Assembly (NCBI RefSeq): GCF_902859745.1
Contig: NZ_CADIJW010000031.1
Coordinates: 1 to 64,000, forward strand
DNA length: 64,000 bases
Direction: 5' to 3'
Source of the DNA: Achromobacter dolens
GTDB lineage: Bacteria > Pseudomonadota > Gammaproteobacteria > Burkholderiales > Burkholderiaceae_B
The translations under genes and the position numbers were made by a program. Under the pieces are notes generated by a model. That model searched no databases, was not told the origin of the DNA, and saw only the letters and a list, made by a program, of their open reading frames with translations. Every line of letters begins with the position of its first letter. Within the stretch, counting starts at the first letter, position 1. Positions 43,847 through 51,815 of this stretch are shown piece by piece.

Positions 43847-44735
43847 GATGACTGTCTTCCTGGCGGTGGCCGAGGCGCAGAGCTTCGCCGCCGCGGCCCG
43901 CCGGCTGGCGATGTCGGCGCCGAGCGTGACGCGCAGCGTCGCGGCGCTGGAGCGCCGGCTGGGCACGCTGCTGCTGGTGCGCACCACCCGCAGCCTGCGC
44001 CTGAACGAAGCCGGCCAGCGCTACGCGGCCGATTGTCGCGCCATTCTTGAAGCCGTGGAGCAGGCCGACGACGCCGCCGCGGGGGCGATGGCGGCGCCGC
44101 GCGGGTCGCTGCGCATCACCGCGCCGGCGCGCTTCGGTGAACTGCACGTGATGCCGGCGGTGCTGGGCTACCTGCGCCAGCACCGCGAGGTATCGGTGAA
44201 CGCCCTGCTGGTGGACCGCGTGGTGAATCTGCTGGACGAGGGCGTGGACGTGGCGGTGCGCATCGGCGCCTTGCCCGACTCCACCCTGACGGCGGTGCCG
44301 GTGGGGCAGGTGCGGCGGGTGGTGTGTGCCTCGCCCGACTTCCTGCAGCGCCACGGCACGCCCGACAGCCCCGACGCGCTGGCGCGCTTTTGCACCATCA
44401 CGGCGGCAATGGAAGGGCGCGGCGCGCAATGGCGTTTCCTGCAGGATGGCCAGCCGCGGCGCCTGCCGCTGGCATCGCAGTTGACGGTGACCTCGTTCCA
44501 GGCCGCGGTGGCGGCGGCCTGCGAGGGCTGGGGGCTGACCCAGGTGGTGTCCTACCAGGTGGCGCGCGACCTGGCCAGCGGCGCTTTGCAGGTGGTGCTG
44601 CGCGACTACGAAATGGCGCCGCTGCCGGTGCACGTGGTGTATCCGGAAGGGCGCAAGAGTTCGGCCAAGGTGCGCAGCTTCGTCGACTTCTGCGTCGACG
44701 CGCTGCGCCGCGACCTGGCGGCCCTGCCGGCTTGA
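43830..44735 (+). CDS. LysR-family regulator, CrgA-like, TTG start
   Basis: 301 residues from TTG 43830, 10 nt after a perfect AGGAGG. This start gives MNRFHEMTVFLAVAEAQSF, the conserved opening of the CrgA/AaeR-like branch, whereas the first ATG (43848) would cut into it. Helix-turn-helix and effector domain are complete. It overlaps the preceding LysR gene, so the two are probably translated together, and precedes the GST gene. Confidence 0.87.
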   Translation: MNRFHEMTVFLAVAEAQSFAAAARRLAMSAPSVTRSVAALERRLGTLLLVRTTRSLRLNEAGQRYAADCRAILEAVEQADDAAAGAMAAPRGSLRITAPARFGELHVMPAVLGYLRQHREVSVNALLVDRVVNLLDEGVDVAVRIGALPDSTLTAVPVGQVRRVVCASPDFLQRHGTPDSPDALARFCTITAAMEGRGAQWRFLQDGQPRRLPLASQLTVTSFQAAVAAACEGWGLTQVVSYQVARDLASGALQVVLRDYEMAPLPVHVVYPEGRKSSAKVRSFVDFCVDALRRDLAALPA

Positions 44736-44836
44736 TCCTTTCACTGGCGGCAATGGTGTCTTGCGCGCCGTGGCCGTTCCCCGGCGGGCGCGTGCGGTTC
44801 AAGATGGAGGCCTGTTTCCTCTATCCGAGATACCCC

Positions 44837-45466
44837 ATGTCCGCCGCTCCCCTGACGTTCTACAGTTTTCCCCTGTCCGGCCATTCGCACCGCGTGGCCC
44901 TGATGCTGTCGCTGCTGGATGTGCCGCACCGCAATGTCGAAGTCGATCTGCGCAGCGGCGCGCAGAAGCGGCCCGAGTTCCTGGCGCTGAACGCGTTCGG
45001 CCAGGTGCCGGTGATCGACGACAACGGCGTGGTGGTGGCCGATTCCACCGCGATCCTGGTGTACCTGTGCAAGCGCTACAACGGCCAGGCCTGGCTGCCC
45101 GAGGACGCGGTGGGCGCGGCGGCGGTGCAGCGCTGGCTGTCGGCCGCCTCCGGCCCGCTGGCGGCCGGCCCGGCCGCGGCGCGGCTGGTGACGGTGTTCG
45201 GCGCCCCGTATGACGTGCCGGCCACGCTGGCGCGCGCGCATGCCTTGCTGGCGGTGATGGAGCGGGAGCTCGCGGCCACCGGCTACCTGGCCGGCGCCGC
45301 GCCGACGCTGGCCGACGTGGCCTGCTACACCTACGTGGCGCATGCGCCGGAAGGCAACGTGTCGCTGGCGGATTATCCGCGGGTGCGCGACTGGCTGGCG
45401 CGGATCGAGGCGCTGCCGCGCTTCGTGCCGATGGTGGCGTCTCCCGTGGGATTGCGGGCGGCGTGA
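44837..45466 (+). CDS. glutathione S-transferase family protein
   Basis: 209 residues. N-terminal thioredoxin-like domain with FYSFPLSGHSHRVALMLSLL, NAFGQVPVIDDNG and the glutathione-binding ADSTAILVYL; C-terminal helical domain with GAAPTLADVACYTYV. It lies in a LysR-GST-split-barrel group, 30 bp before the next gene. Confidence 0.92.
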   Translation: MSAAPLTFYSFPLSGHSHRVALMLSLLDVPHRNVEVDLRSGAQKRPEFLALNAFGQVPVIDDNGVVVADSTAILVYLCKRYNGQAWLPEDAVGAAAVQRWLSAASGPLAAGPAAARLVTVFGAPYDVPATLARAHALLAVMERELAATGYLAGAAPTLADVACYTYVAHAPEGNVSLADYPRVRDWLARIEALPRFVPMVASPVGLRAA

Positions 45467-45496
45467 ACGCAAGCGCCCGCGCGCAAGGAGCCTGAC

Positions 45497-46540
45497 ATGA
45501 ATACGACCTCGACGAGTCCGCTTGGCGCCGCGCCGGCCGGCGGTTCGACGGCTGCCACGACGGCGACCGGCCAGCCGGCCGCGGCCGCGCCCGCGACGCC
45601 CTGGCACGCGGGCGAACTGCGGTTGCAGGCGCATATCGGCATGGCCGAGCGCATGGCGCAGGTGGGCGCGAAAGTGATCCGGCCGTACATGCCGGACCAG
45701 CACCGCGCCTTCTTCGCGCAACTGCCGTTCCTGGTGGCGGGCGCGGTCGATGGCCAGGGCGATCCCTGGGCCGGCGTGCTGGAGGGGGAGCCGGGCTTCG
45801 CCGTGTCGCCGGACCCGCAGACCCTGCAGGTGGCCGCGCTGCCGGATGCCGATGATCCGCTGCGCGCCGGCCTGGGGCCGGACCAGCCGGTGGGCCTGCT
45901 GGGCATCGAACTGCACACGCGCCGCCGCAACCGCATGAACGGCCGCATCACCGCCTGGGACGGCAGGCGTTTCGCGGTCACGGTGGCCGAGTCGTTCGGC
46001 AACTGCCCGCAGTACATCCAGGCGCGCGATTTCCATTTCTCGCGCTCGCCGTCCCTGCGTTTTCCGGGGGCGGCGCGCGAGCGGGCGGGGCTGGCCGAGG
46101 CCGACCGGGCGCTGATCGCGCGCGCCGACACGCTGTTCGTGGCGACCTATGCCGACACCGACGAGGCCGGCCGCCGGATCGACGTCTCGCACCGTGGCGG
46201 CATGCCGGGGTTCGTGCGCGTCGACGGCGACACGCTGACGATCCCGGATTTCTCCGGCAACCGCTTTTTCAATACGCTGGGCAACATGGTGCTCAATCCG
46301 CGCGCCGGGCTGCTGTTCATCGATTTCGAGCGCGGCGACGTGTTGCAGGTGTCGGGGCGCGCCGAGGTGATCCTGGACAGTCCGGAGATCGCCACCTTCG
46401 CGGGGGCCGAGCGGTTGTGGCGCGTCCACGTGCGGCGGGTGCGGGCCAGGCCGGGCGCGCTGGCGCTGCGTTGGCGCTTTGGCGGCTATTCGCCGACCGC
46501 GTTGGCCACGGGGCAGTGGCCGCAGGCCGCCACGGCCTGA
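45497..46540 (+). CDS. pyridoxamine 5'-phosphate oxidase-like FMN-binding split-barrel protein
   Basis: 347 residues, AAGGAG seven bases before the start. After a low-complexity Ala/Thr/Pro tail (1-35) there are two split-barrel segments: one at about 50-190 ending with SFGNCPQYIQARDF and one at about 205-320 with ADTLFVATYAD, VSHRGGMPGFVRVDGDTLTIPDFSGNRFFNTLGN. The family is often found next to GST and LysR genes, sometimes fused to a ferredoxin reductase; that part is absent here. Likely an FMN-dependent oxidoreductase of unknown substrate. Confidence 0.87.
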   Translation: MNTTSTSPLGAAPAGGSTAATTATGQPAAAAPATPWHAGELRLQAHIGMAERMAQVGAKVIRPYMPDQHRAFFAQLPFLVAGAVDGQGDPWAGVLEGEPGFAVSPDPQTLQVAALPDADDPLRAGLGPDQPVGLLGIELHTRRRNRMNGRITAWDGRRFAVTVAESFGNCPQYIQARDFHFSRSPSLRFPGAARERAGLAEADRALIARADTLFVATYADTDEAGRRIDVSHRGGMPGFVRVDGDTLTIPDFSGNRFFNTLGNMVLNPRAGLLFIDFERGDVLQVSGRAEVILDSPEIATFAGAERLWRVHVRRVRARPGALALRWRFGGYSPTALATGQWPQAATA

Positions 46541-46545
46541 CGCGG

Positions 46546-46588
46546 GGCCGCTCGCCGGGCGCCGCGCGCGGCGACTGCTTGAGCGGCC
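46546..46588. terminator. hairpin between convergent split-barrel and hxlR-type genes
   Basis: GGCCGCTC (46546-46553) pairs with GAGCGGCC (46581-46588) around an inner GC-rich hairpin. Placed between two convergent stops, it could stop transcription from both sides; there is no T-run. Confidence 0.4.
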
Positions 46589-46609
46589 AATGGCGGGGGG
46601 GCGCCAGGG

Positions 46610-47068
46610 TCAGGCGCGGTCGGCGCCGACCTTGCGCACCACGGTGTCGTCCGGCGCCAGCGCGCGGCCGTCCTGGGCGCGGATCTCCAGGCGCCGCACC
46701 GGCTGGCCGCGCTTGCGGTCGATGAGTGTGGAGTGCGGCTCGGCGGGGCCGTAGTAATGGTCTTCGCCCCATTGGCGCAGGCCGACGATGACGGGAAACA
46801 GCGCCTGGCCTTTTTCCGTCAGTACGTATTCCTGGTAGGCGCTGCCGTCGGACGCCGGCACGGCCGCCAGGATGTCGTGCGCGACCAGGGTGCGCAGGCG
46901 GTCGCTGAGGATGTTCTTGGCCACGCCGAGGCTTTTCTGGAATTCACCGAAGCGGCGCACGCCGTCGAAGGCGTCGCGCACGATCAATAGCGACCACCAG
47001 TCGCCGATGGCGTCCAGCGCGCGCGCCACCGGGCAGGCGGCGCCTTCGAGACTGGTGCGTTTGACCAT
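46610..47068 (-). CDS. HxlR-family transcription regulator
   Basis: 152 residues from ATG 47068 (AGGAC six bases upstream). The single HxlR winged helix is clear: CPVARALDAIGDWWSLLIVRDAFDGVRRFGEFQKSLGVAKNILSDRLRTLVAHDIL. The one cysteine at the N-terminus is where thiol-sensing members carry theirs, so redox or electrophile sensing is possible. Divergent from an MFS gene across a large inverted repeat. Confidence 0.93.
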   Translation of the reverse strand: MVKRTSLEGAACPVARALDAIGDWWSLLIVRDAFDGVRRFGEFQKSLGVAKNILSDRLRTLVAHDILAAVPASDGSAYQEYVLTEKGQALFPVIVGLRQWGEDHYYGPAEPHSTLIDRKRGQPVRRLEIRAQDGRALAPDDTVVRKVGADRA

Positions 47069-47119
47069 GTCGTCCTGACCTTTGCCGCGCATCGCGGCGG
47101 GGAAAGATGTCGAATGTTT

Positions 47120-47170
47120 GGTTGCATTATAAAACCTCAAGGTCTAGCATTCTGGTTTTGTAATGAAACC
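47120..47170. promoter_or_regulatory. 51-bp inverted repeat, probable HxlR operator
   Basis: Site 1 GGTTGCATTATAAAACC (47120-47136) and, in inverted orientation, site 2 (47154-47170; reverse complement GGTTTCATTACAAAACC) match in 15 of 17 positions and are separated by exactly 17 bp. Each site is also partly palindromic (GGTT...AACC). The arrangement lies in the divergent gap between the HxlR and MFS genes and covers the likely -10 region of the hxlR-type gene. Confidence 0.65.
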
Positions 47171-47183
47171 ATTTGAGGCCATC

Positions 47184-48608
47184 ATGCCAGACCAGACCGA
47201 TCCTGCCCCTGCTGCTCCGCCATCTCCTTCATCGCCTTCATCTCCTTCATCGCCGGCGTCCACGGCGTCCAAGGAATCCACAGCATCCGCGGCATTCGCG
47301 GCCTCTGCGGCAGCCGGGGCATCCGCTGCATCCACGGCATCTGCTGCATCCGCTGCATCCACGGCATCTGCCGCATCTGCGCCCGCCACGCCATCCGCCG
47401 ATCGCCTGCCCGCCGCCCTGGTGCTGCTGCTGGCCGTGGCCTGCGCCTTGAGCGTGGCCAACGTCTACTACGCGCAACCGCTACTGGACGCCATGGGCCG
47501 CGAGTTCCGCCTGGACGAGGGCGCGGTGGGCATCGTCGTCACCGCGACGCAACTGGGCTGCGCGCTGGCGCTGGTGCTGGTGGTGCCGCTGGGCGACCTG
47601 CTCGACCGGCGCCGCCTGATGCTGGCGCAACTGGGGCTGCTGGTGCTGGCGCTGGCCGCGGTGGCGCTGGCGTCCGCCGCGCCGTGGCTGCTGGCCGGGA
47701 TGCTGGCGCTGGGCCTGCTCGGCACCGCGATGACCCAGGGCTTGCTGGCGCTGTCGGCGGCGCTGGCCGCGCCGCACGAGCGCGGGCGGGTCGTCGGCGC
47801 GGTGCAGGGCGGAGTGGTGATCGGCCTGCTGCTGGCGCGGACTCTGGCGGGCGCCGTGGCCGACCTGTGGGGATGGCGCGCGGTCTACCTGGTGTCCGCC
47901 AGCCTGGCCGCGTTGCTGGCGCTGGCGCTGGCGCTGGCCCGCTGGCTGCCGCGCCGCGCCTTGCCGGCCGCGGGACTGGGCTACGGCGCGCTGCTGCGCT
48001 CGATGTTCACGCTGCTGGCGCACGAGCGGGTGCTGCGGGTGCGCGGCATGATCGCGCTGTTGATGTTCGCCGTCTTCAGCGCGTTCTGGACGGCGCTGGT
48101 GCTGCCGCTGAGCGCGCCGCCGTATTCACTGACGCACACCGCGGTGGGCGCGTTCGGGCTGGTGGGCGTGGCCGGGGTGCTGGTGGCGGCGCGGGCGGGG
48201 CGGCTGGCCGATCGCGGCCATGCGCAACTGACCACCGGCGCGGGCCTGGCGCTGCTGTGCCTGGCGTGGGTGCCGATCGCCTTCCTGGACCGCAGCCTGT
48301 GGGCGCTGGCGCTGGGCGTGCTGGTGCTGGACATCGCGGCGCAGGCGCTGCACGTGACCAACCAGGCCATGATCTTTTCCATCAGCGCGCAGGCGCACAG
48401 CCGGCTGGTCGGCGGCTACATGATGTTTTATGCGGTGGGTAGCGGACTCGGGTCGATCGCCTCGACCTTCGTCTATGCGCGCGCGGGCTGGCTGGGCGTG
48501 TGCGCGCTGGGCCTGGGACTGAGCCTGGCGGCGACGCTGTTCTGGGCGCTGACGCTGCCGCGCAAGGCGGCGCCGGCGCCCGGCTGCGCGGTTGCGCCGC
48601 GGGCGTGA
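47184..48608 (+). CDS. MFS transporter with low-complexity Ala/Ser/Thr N-terminus
   Basis: 474 residues from ATG 47184, chosen because GAGG lies six bases upstream; ATG 47163 is in frame but lacks a ribosome site and sits inside the operator. The first 70 residues are Pro/Ser then Ala/Ser/Thr repeats. Twelve membrane segments follow, starting LVLLLAVACALSVANVYYAQPLLDAM, typical of the DHA1 branch of drug:proton antiporters (Bcr/YnfM-like). Loop 2-3 reads GDLLDRRRLM. Probably repressed by the divergent HxlR regulator. Confidence 0.88.
   Translation: MPDQTDPAPAAPPSPSSPSSPSSPASTASKESTASAAFAASAAAGASAASTASAASAASTASAASAPATPSADRLPAALVLLLAVACALSVANVYYAQPLLDAMGREFRLDEGAVGIVVTATQLGCALALVLVVPLGDLLDRRRLMLAQLGLLVLALAAVALASAAPWLLAGMLALGLLGTAMTQGLLALSAALAAPHERGRVVGAVQGGVVIGLLLARTLAGAVADLWGWRAVYLVSASLAALLALALALARWLPRRALPAAGLGYGALLRSMFTLLAHERVLRVRGMIALLMFAVFSAFWTALVLPLSAPPYSLTHTAVGAFGLVGVAGVLVAARAGRLADRGHAQLTTGAGLALLCLAWVPIAFLDRSLWALALGVLVLDIAAQALHVTNQAMIFSISAQAHSRLVGGYMMFYAVGSGLGSIASTFVYARAGWLGVCALGLGLSLAATLFWALTLPRKAAPAPGCAVAPRA
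47222..47390. repeat. hexamer/18-mer micro-repeats encoding Ser-Pro and Ala-Ser-Thr tract
   Basis: First TCxxCTTCA-type repeats (Ser-Pro-Ser), then repeated GCATCCGCTGCATCCACG-like units (Ala-Ser-Ala-Ala-Ser-Thr). All unit lengths are multiples of three. The tract precedes the first membrane helix of the MFS protein. Confidence 0.75.
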
Positions 48609-48629
48609 CGGAACGCCGGCGCGGTCCGC

Positions 48630-49370
48630 TCAGTGATGTTCGAGCGTGTGGGCGATGGCCGCCACCTGCCGCGCGAACGCCGGATCGGTGCGGTCGCGCG
48701 GCCGCGGCAGGTCGATGTCGTAGTGGCCTGCGATGTTGGCCGGGCGGCCGCCCAGCACCACCACCTTGTCGGCCAGGAACACCGCTTCCTCGATGTCGTG
48801 GGTGACGAACAGCACCGCCGCGCCGGAGGCCTGCCACACGCGGATCAGCTCCTGCTGCAGGTTGCGGCGGGTGATGGCGTCGACCGCGCTGAAGGGTTCG
48901 TCCATCAGCAGCAGGTCGGGCTTGACGGCCAAGGCGCGGGCGATGCCGACGCGTTGCGCCTGGCCGCCGGACAACTGGTGCGGCCAGCGGCGGCCGTAGT
49001 CGCCCAGGCCGGTCAGTTGCAGCGCGGCATCGATGCGCTGTTGGCGTTCCTGGCGGTCCAGCCCCAATCCTTCCAGGCCATAGCCGACGTTGCCGCCGAC
49101 CGTGCGCCAGGGCATCAGGCGGCTGTCCTGGAACACCACGGCGCGGCTGCGGCGCCCGGGGCGCGCGGGCGCCTGGAAGCGCACTTCGCCGCTGGCGGGG
49201 TCGGCCAGGCCGGCCGCCGCGCGCAGCAGCGTGGATTTGCCCACGCCCGAGCCGCCCACCACGGCCACGAAACTGCCCGCCTCGATCGCCAGCGACAGGC
49301 CCTGGATCACGGCCGCGTCGGCGCCCGGATGTTGGTACGAGAGTTTCGAGAATTCGATCACGGACGCCAT
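48630..49370 (-). CDS. ABC transporter ATP-binding protein, nitrate/sulfonate/taurine type
   Basis: 246 residues. Walker A GGSGVGKST, Q-loop VVFQDSRLMPW, signature LSGGQAQRVGIARAL, Walker B LLLMDEPFSAVD and H-loop VTHDIEEAV. It resembles SsuB/TauB. Its start overlaps the permease end by 13 nt, and it is the last gene of the three-gene transporter operon. Confidence 0.93.
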   Translation of the reverse strand: MASVIEFSKLSYQHPGADAAVIQGLSLAIEAGSFVAVVGGSGVGKSTLLRAAAGLADPASGEVRFQAPARPGRRSRAVVFQDSRLMPWRTVGGNVGYGLEGLGLDRQERQQRIDAALQLTGLGDYGRRWPHQLSGGQAQRVGIARALAVKPDLLLMDEPFSAVDAITRRNLQQELIRVWQASGAAVLFVTHDIEEAVFLADKVVVLGGRPANIAGHYDIDLPRPRDRTDPAFARQVAAIAHTLEHH

Positions 49371-50176
49371 TGCAGCACCTTGCTTTCGACCATCGAGAAC
49401 GCCAGGTCGCACAGCGTGTAGACCAGCGAGATGATCAGCATGTAGACCACCACCGCGTCGTAGGCGCCGACGCCGGCGGCGGCATTCATTTCCTGGCCCA
49501 TGCCGGGCACGCCCAGCAGTTCGGCGGCGATCAGCGTCATCCAGGCCTGGCCGATGCCGGTGCGCACGCCCGACAGCGCGCCGGGCGCGATGGCCGGCAG
49601 CGTCACGCCCAGCGCGCGCTCCAGGTAGCCGCCGTGGCCGAAGGCGCGCGCCAGTTCGTAATAGCGCGGATCGACGTTGCGCACCGCGCTGTAAGTGGCG
49701 AAGTAGTTGACCCAGAACACGCCGATGGCGATGACGAAGGCGGCGCCGGCATGGCTGACCTTGAACCAGGCGATGGCGAACACCACCCAGGCCAGCGGCG
49801 GGATCGGCCGCAGGATGCGCGCCAGATAGGCTTGCGCCAGGTCGAAGCGCGGCAGCGTCGCGGCCGCCAGGCCCACGCCGAAGCCCAGCGCGGTGCCCGC
49901 GGCCAGGCCCCAGAAGTAATGCACCAGGCTGGAGCCGATGGCCGGCAGCAGCCGGCCCGACTGCCATTCCTGGACCAGCGTGGCGGGCAGCGCGAAGGGA
50001 TCGGGCAGGGTGCCCGCGGGGGCCCATTGCCAGATCAGCGCGGCCTTCCAGATGGCGATGAAGAGGGCCAGTCCGCCGATGCCGTAAGCCGCGCGGCGCG
50101 CGGCGGCGAAGCCCGGCGGCGCGCCCTTGCGGGCCTGCGGCGCGGGCGCGGCCAGGGCGGGGGCGGTCTGGCTCAT
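49358..50176 (-). CDS. ABC transporter permease, SsuC/TauC type
   Basis: 272 residues with about six membrane segments and the EAA-like cytoplasmic loop (ELARAFGHGGYLERALGVTLPAIAPGALSGVRTGIGQAWM). The start overlaps the binding-protein stop by 4 nt (ATGA). Confidence 0.93.
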   Translation of the reverse strand: MSQTAPALAAPAPQARKGAPPGFAAARRAAYGIGGLALFIAIWKAALIWQWAPAGTLPDPFALPATLVQEWQSGRLLPAIGSSLVHYFWGLAAGTALGFGVGLAAATLPRFDLAQAYLARILRPIPPLAWVVFAIAWFKVSHAGAAFVIAIGVFWVNYFATYSAVRNVDPRYYELARAFGHGGYLERALGVTLPAIAPGALSGVRTGIGQAWMTLIAAELLGVPGMGQEMNAAAGVGAYDAVVVYMLIISLVYTLCDLAFSMVESKVLQWRP

Positions 50177-51186
50177 GGCTTCCCGGCCTTGTCGTAGAAG
50201 CGGGTGTCGAACAACTGCTTGACGTCGACCTTGGCGGCCTCGACCGTGCCCAGGCTGGCCTGGAAGGTCTGCAGCTCGGCGGTGGCATCGACGATGGCGT
50301 GCGGATCGGCCACGAACTGGTCATGCGAATTGCGGATGGCCTTTTCGACCAGCGCGCGGTCCAGGCGGCCGCCGCCGACGTACTTCTGCACGTGGCCCGC
50401 GGCGCGGGCCGGATCGTTCTTGAGCAGGGCGGTGGCGGCGAGCTGGGCGTCGACCAGTTGCTGCACGGCCTCGGGGTGCTCGGCGATCAGCTTGTCGCGC
50501 ACCAGCAGCACGGCGCCGGGCTGGTTCGGGAATAGTTGCGAGCCTCGCGCCACCACGCGCGAATCGGGCGCGCGGGTCAGCACGGTGGTGACGGTGGGTT
50601 CGAGGATGGCGGCGCCGTCGATGGCGCCGGTCAGCAGCGACTGCTGGATCTGCGCCTCGCCCTGGTAGATCAGTTCCAGGCTGGCCGGGTCGGCCTTGAG
50701 GCGGTTGCGCAGCCAGTATTGCAGCGCGGCCTCGGGCACGGCGCCCTTGGGGTAGCTGGCGATGACGGGCTTTCTGCCCTTGTCCTTGGCAAAGCGGGCG
50801 AACGCGGTGGCCGGATCGCCCGAGGCGAAATACGGCGCCAGCGCGCCCAGCGCGACCACGTTGACCTGCTCGACGATGTTGGAGGCCACCACCTTGATGC
50901 CGGCGCCCTTGGCGCTGGCCACCAGCGCCGGGCCGATGCCGACGTAGGCCACATCCAACTGGCCGGCCAGGAGCGCCTGCGTCAGCGCGGGGCCGCTCTG
51001 GAACTGCACCAGCTTGGGCGCGGGCGCGCCCTTGGCCTGCAAGGTGCCTTCTTCCAGCGCCACGAACAATTGCGCGTCCGGCAGGATCGGCAGGTAGCCG
51101 ATTTCCAGCGCGGGCGGCGCGGCGTGGGCGGGGGCAACAGCGAAAGCGGTGGCGATGAGCGCGGCGGAAAGCAGCTTGCGAAGCAT
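50173..51186 (-). CDS. ABC transporter substrate-binding protein, SsuA/TauA/NrtA type
   Basis: 337 residues with a Sec signal peptide ending AHAAP (about residue 23). The NMT1/SsuA-like fold shows EIGYLPILPDAQLFVALEEG, ALLAGQLDVAYVGIGPALVA and GEAQIQQSLLTGAIDGAAILEP. Likely ligands are aliphatic sulfonates, taurine or similar anions; the sequence does not decide. The stretch just before it (about 51255-51310) is strikingly A/T-rich, suggesting its own promoter. Confidence 0.9.
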   Translation of the reverse strand: MLRKLLSAALIATAFAVAPAHAAPPALEIGYLPILPDAQLFVALEEGTLQAKGAPAPKLVQFQSGPALTQALLAGQLDVAYVGIGPALVASAKGAGIKVVASNIVEQVNVVALGALAPYFASGDPATAFARFAKDKGRKPVIASYPKGAVPEAALQYWLRNRLKADPASLELIYQGEAQIQQSLLTGAIDGAAILEPTVTTVLTRAPDSRVVARGSQLFPNQPGAVLLVRDKLIAEHPEAVQQLVDAQLAATALLKNDPARAAGHVQKYVGGGRLDRALVEKAIRNSHDQFVADPHAIVDATAELQTFQASLGTVEAAKVDVKQLFDTRFYDKAGKP

Positions 51187-51302
51187 GGGGGAAGGGTCCT
51201 GAACTACGCCTTGGTACGGCTGGCGTCTTGCCTGCGGGCAGGATTTCCGGTGTCCGCTTAATAATTTTAGATATGTTTATTTCTTTTATTTATTCTTTTT
51301 GG
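51187..51302 (-). promoter_or_regulatory. A/T-rich promoter region of the ABC transporter operon
   Basis: A 50-bp run of nearly pure A/T (about 51255-51305) in an otherwise very GC-rich region, immediately before the substrate-binding protein gene. Several overlapping TATAAT-like words occur, so no single promoter can be picked. Confidence 0.45.
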
Positions 51303-51815
51303 TTATATGTTTAACCGCGCGCGCTGGTCGATGCTGGCGATTGTCCGCGTCAGCCAATCCCGATGCGTCGGGACGTGGCCCGGCGGGTCTTCGAATGCCT
51401 CGCGCGCGGCCAGGTAGGCCTCGACGTGGCGGAATTGCACCGCGCCGGCGGCGGCCCGCAAGTCGTCCAGCGGCGCATCGGTTTCATAGAGAAAGTCGAA
51501 GCGGTGCGCCCAGAATCCCTGTTCCGTCAGGGCCAGCACGTCGACGGATTGCGGGGCTTCGATACTGAACCGGATGAACTCGCGGCCGGTCGCCGTGCCT
51601 CGCAGGGCGTAGACCTGGTCGCCATCGTCCCACAGCGGCGCCAGCGGCGCCCCTTGCGGCGCGCTGGCGCCGTGATAGGAGTGGAACGGCGGACCCAGGC
51701 ACGCGCCGCGCAGCAACGGATGCACGCAGTCGCCGCTGGCCAGCCGGACCAGCGGCGCCGACGCGCCCAGCGCCACCAGCGCGTCGATGCGCGATCCGGC
51801 GTCGACCACGCTCAT
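51303..51815 (-). CDS. hypothetical protein coupled to acyl-CoA dehydrogenase
   Basis: 170 residues, soluble, no signal peptide. Its ATG overlaps the stop of the acyl-CoA dehydrogenase (ATGA), so it is translated with it. Composition is ordinary, with aromatic-rich stretches (LGPPFHSYHG, TEQGFWAHRFDFLYE). I do not recognise a family. Confidence 0.7.
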   Translation of the reverse strand: MSVVDAGSRIDALVALGASAPLVRLASGDCVHPLLRGACLGPPFHSYHGASAPQGAPLAPLWDDGDQVYALRGTATGREFIRFSIEAPQSVDVLALTEQGFWAHRFDFLYETDAPLDDLRAAAGAVQFRHVEAYLAAREAFEDPPGHVPTHRDWLTRTIASIDQRARLNI

